This document shows positions 12,744 to 14,378 of a stretch of DNA of 14,378 bases, in pieces (positions within the stretch are counted from its first letter, which is position 1; each line of letters opens with the position of its first letter). The notes below the pieces were generated by a model that was not told the DNA's origin, did not search any database, and saw only the letters and a list, made by a program, of their open reading frames with translations. A program made the position numbers and the translations under genes. Source of the stretch: CAYIBZ01 sp964361795 (GTDB lineage: Bacteria > Patescibacteriota > Minisyncoccia > UBA6257 > WO2-44-18); the NCBI GenBank assembly GCA_964361795.1, contig CAYIBZ010000015.1:1-14378 (forward strand), in the 5' to 3' direction.

Positions 12744-14249
12744 TTATTCTCTTTTGAGAACTTGACCGGCTAAAATGTTTTGAACCGCGCCGTCTTTGAC
12801 CGCCAAACGTCCATTAACAATCACGTAAGATAGTCGGAATTTTCCATCCGCGCCGAAACTAAATAAATTGAGATCGGCGATATTATTTTCTTTTATCAAT
12901 CCCCTGTCTTTCAAGCCGAACTTTTTTGCCGGTTCCAAAGTAATTTTTTTAATCGCGTTTTCCAGACTAAGATTTTTATCGCGGTTAATAATTTCCAAAA
13001 ATTTAGGGAAGGTGTTATAAAACCTTTCATCTTTTAAAATATCCGGATCAGACGGCAAGCTCGCTCCATTAGTGGAGACGAAAGCCTGCCGGTGAAACAA
13101 GCTGTCAACAATCATTTTTTGATTGATATTTTTATGGAAGACAATGGCCCGGAAGTTGGTTAAGAGCATCAGCTTAATTAAGGCTTCGGATAAATCCAGA
13201 TTTTGATTTTCCGCGATTTGCCTTACAGTTTTGCCGATCAGATAAGGCAGTCCCGGAGCTTGTGATACGCGGATATCGCCTAGTTCATCGCCGTGGATGG
13301 CCATCAGATCTTTCACCAGCCTTTCTTTTATATGGGGAGTATCAAGATAAGATCTCAATGTCTCAAAATTGCCTACTTGAGCCCAGTCCGGCAGCATCGT
13401 ATGGATAGGAACGACGGTGACGCCAAAAGGGTAACTGTCAAAGTGGACATTAGGGCTTTTCATCATTTCCAAAGCATCTTTGTGGTCTTCTTCAAATCCC
13501 GCCAACGGCTTTAGGTGGCTGATAAGAACTTGCGCCTTGGTTTCATCGGCTAATTTTAAGGTTTCTTGAATTGAAGAGAGCAGTCCTTCTTTTTCATTCC
13601 GCAAGTGAGTGGCATAAACTCCATTATTTTCCGCGACGATATTGACTAATTCTTTTATTTCAAGATACGGAGTTTCACGGGCGTGGGCGGAATTCAACCC
13701 GGTGGACATTCCAAAAGCGCCTTCTTTTAAGGAATCGCGAAGCAGATTTTTAAAAATCATTAGCTCACCGTCAGTAAGATCTCTGATTTGGCCGCCTGTT
13801 AAGGCCCGCCGGATTGTGCCATGCCCGACTAAAGTTCCAAAATTAACCCCTAATTTTATTTTCCCCAGAACTTTTAAAAATTCAGCAACGCTGTGCCAAT
13901 CCACGTTTACTTTAGTGATGTCTGCCCATTTTCTGATTGATTCCAAGCCGCCGTAAATTAGCGGAGCCAAGGAAGAACCGCAATGGCCGGCGAAAGTTGT
14001 AGTGACGCCTTGCGTTAAAAAATCTTCTTGGGCGGGATCCGTAAAAAGACTAAGATAGTGGTCAGAATCAGTATTGACGTCAACAAATCCCGGGGAGAGA
14101 TAAAGGCCTAAGCCGTCAATAGCCAAATCGGCTTTTTTATTAGGGAATTGGCCGATGGCGGAAATTTTATTGTCTTTCAAAAGAACATCGGCCTTAAAAG
14201 CCGGCTTGCCAGAACCGTCAACTACCTGAATGTTTTTAATCAGGGTCAT
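12744..14249 (-). CDS. D-aminoacylase-like amidohydrolase with a degenerate metal site
   Basis: A 501-aa member of the N-acyl-D-amino-acid deacylase branch of the amidohydrolase superfamily: an N-terminal beta sandwich (1-50), a barrel (about 51-440), and a C-terminal sandwich ending in IADLNLFSFGADGKF and VIVNGRLAVKDG. In Alcaligenes D-aminoacylase, Cys96, His220 and His250 hold the tight zinc, and His67, His69 and Asp366 complete the second site and catalysis. Here C90 (GHCGSS), H215 (YATHLRNE) and H245 (ISHLK) are kept, but the HxH motif reads N59-T-D61 (GFVDVNTDSD) and the SDG motif reads T-N394-G. The enzyme either works with one metal and another base or has lost this chemistry. It is the first gene of a unit with ftsW (5-nt gap), hinting at a role in D-amino-acid or wall-peptide turnover. 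A TATAAT lies 8 nt before its ATG. Confidence 0.85.
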   Translation of the reverse strand: MTLIKNIQVVDGSGKPAFKADVLLKDNKISAIGQFPNKKADLAIDGLGLYLSPGFVDVNTDSDHYLSLFTDPAQEDFLTQGVTTTFAGHCGSSLAPLIYGGLESIRKWADITKVNVDWHSVAEFLKVLGKIKLGVNFGTLVGHGTIRRALTGGQIRDLTDGELMIFKNLLRDSLKEGAFGMSTGLNSAHARETPYLEIKELVNIVAENNGVYATHLRNEKEGLLSSIQETLKLADETKAQVLISHLKPLAGFEEDHKDALEMMKSPNVHFDSYPFGVTVVPIHTMLPDWAQVGNFETLRSYLDTPHIKERLVKDLMAIHGDELGDIRVSQAPGLPYLIGKTVRQIAENQNLDLSEALIKLMLLTNFRAIVFHKNINQKMIVDSLFHRQAFVSTNGASLPSDPDILKDERFYNTFPKFLEIINRDKNLSLENAIKKITLEPAKKFGLKDRGLIKENNIADLNLFSFGADGKFRLSYVIVNGRLAVKDGAVQNILAGQVLKRE

Positions 14250-14257
14250 TTGAATTT

Positions 14258-14266
14258 ATTATAGCA
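14258..14266 (-). promoter_or_regulatory. Promoter of the amidohydrolase-ftsW unit, extended -10, predicted leaderless start
   Basis: On the minus strand TGCTATAAT is a full extended -10 (TATAAT at 14258-14263) with 8 nt to the ATG at 14249. No good -35 and no SD site were seen. Confidence 0.65.
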
Positions 14267-14288
14267 TTGGACCTTCGAGTTTCACACT

Positions 14289-14302
14289 ATTCGTTATTCG
14301 TT
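14289..14302. repeat. Tandem heptamer ATTCGTT x2
   Basis: ATTCGTT occurs twice without a gap (14289-14295 and 14296-14302) in the short region between the amidohydrolase promoter and the terminator of the right-edge gene. It has the same 7-nt period as the tracts in alr and the M23 gene. Confidence 0.5.
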
Positions 14303-14321
14303 GGTAAAAAGCCCCTTGCCA

Positions 14322-14355
14322 ATAAAAAGCCCTCCGACATTATGTCAGAGGGCTT
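14322..14355 (-). terminator. Intrinsic terminator of the right-edge partial gene
   Basis: On the minus strand AAGCCCTC (14348-14355) pairs with GAGGGCTT (14327-14334). The stem continues through a U-G pair and GAC/GUC to a 5-nt loop, giving 12 pairs, and is followed by a T-tract. It lies 5 nt after the stop codon at 14361-14363. Confidence 0.85.
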
Positions 14356-14357
14356 GA

Positions 14358-14378
14358 AGATCAAGGCCCAACTCTACT
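14358..14378 (-). repeat. Right copy of the 21-bp inverted repeat
   Basis: The minus strand here equals plus-strand 223-243 at every base. It runs into the window edge, so the true repeat may be longer. Confidence 0.85.
14361..14378 (-). CDS. Last codons of a probable paralog of the left-edge gene
   Basis: The minus strand reads AGT AGA GTT GGG CCT TGA, giving SRVGP and a stop, with the same codons as the end of the gene at 1-240. A strong terminator directly follows. Only six codons are inside the window, so identity as a paralog rests on the exact match plus the terminator position. Confidence 0.5.
   Translation of the reverse strand, partial: SRVGP

Noticed and set aside
1..14378. CRISPR arrays, tRNA/rRNA genes, IS elements, toxin-antitoxin or defence systems
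   Set aside because: No spaced direct repeats, cloverleaf-like segments, transposase frames or defence-type domains were seen on either strand.

Overview
The window looks like chromosomal DNA from a small-genome bacterium of the candidate phyla radiation (Patescibacteria, Parcubacteria-like). The reasons are indirect but agree: tightly packed genes with overlaps and gaps of 1-20 nt, AT-rich codon use, short versions of household proteins, a partial protein ending in a GSASCGSRVG-type tail that I associate with CPR genomes, an LPAGRQ-encoding palindrome inside a gene, and heptamer-phased A/T tracts. I ran no database search, so the lineage is an inference.

Layout. The window opens with the 3' end of a plus-strand hypothetical gene (1-240) and its terminator. 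Nearly everything else is on the minus strand, read here from right to left. It begins with a divergent D-aminoacylase-like amidohydrolase followed by ftsW (14249-11647). A second unit is murG-gltX-M23 peptidase (11118-7288). Then come an unlisted 55-codon gene overlapping a family 2 glycosyltransferase (7273-6375), greA-lysS (6354-4532), a 107-aa hypothetical (4491-4168), serS (4120-2906) and alr-ftsQ (2229-315). Two plus-strand genes interrupt this series: a CPBP-family membrane protease (2309-2872) and a four-helix membrane protein (11232-11612). The right edge holds the last codons of a minus-strand gene whose 21 terminal bases exactly match the end of the gene at the left edge.

Function. 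The genes fall into two themes. One is the cell envelope: alr makes D-Ala, murG makes lipid II, ftsW is a SEDS glycosyltransferase, ftsQ is a divisome protein, the M23 protein is an EnvC-like factor, and the amidohydrolase and GT2 enzyme fit the same theme. The other is translation and transcription: GluRS, LysRS, SerRS and GreA. The dcw-type genes are split up and mixed with tRNA synthetases.

Regulation. At least five genes (amidohydrolase, murG, the 55-aa gene, greA, serS) have a good -10 hexamer only 7-9 nt before the start codon and no Shine-Dalgarno site, which predicts leaderless mRNAs. Two or three others have longer leaders or SD sites. No CRISPR array, tRNA, rRNA, IS element or defence system was seen. 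The most unusual signals are the repeat-derived coding segments in alr and the M23 gene, the loss of half the metal site in the amidohydrolase, active-site substitutions in FtsW and LysRS, a perfect DnaA box in the murG promoter, and the paralogous gene ends at both window edges.
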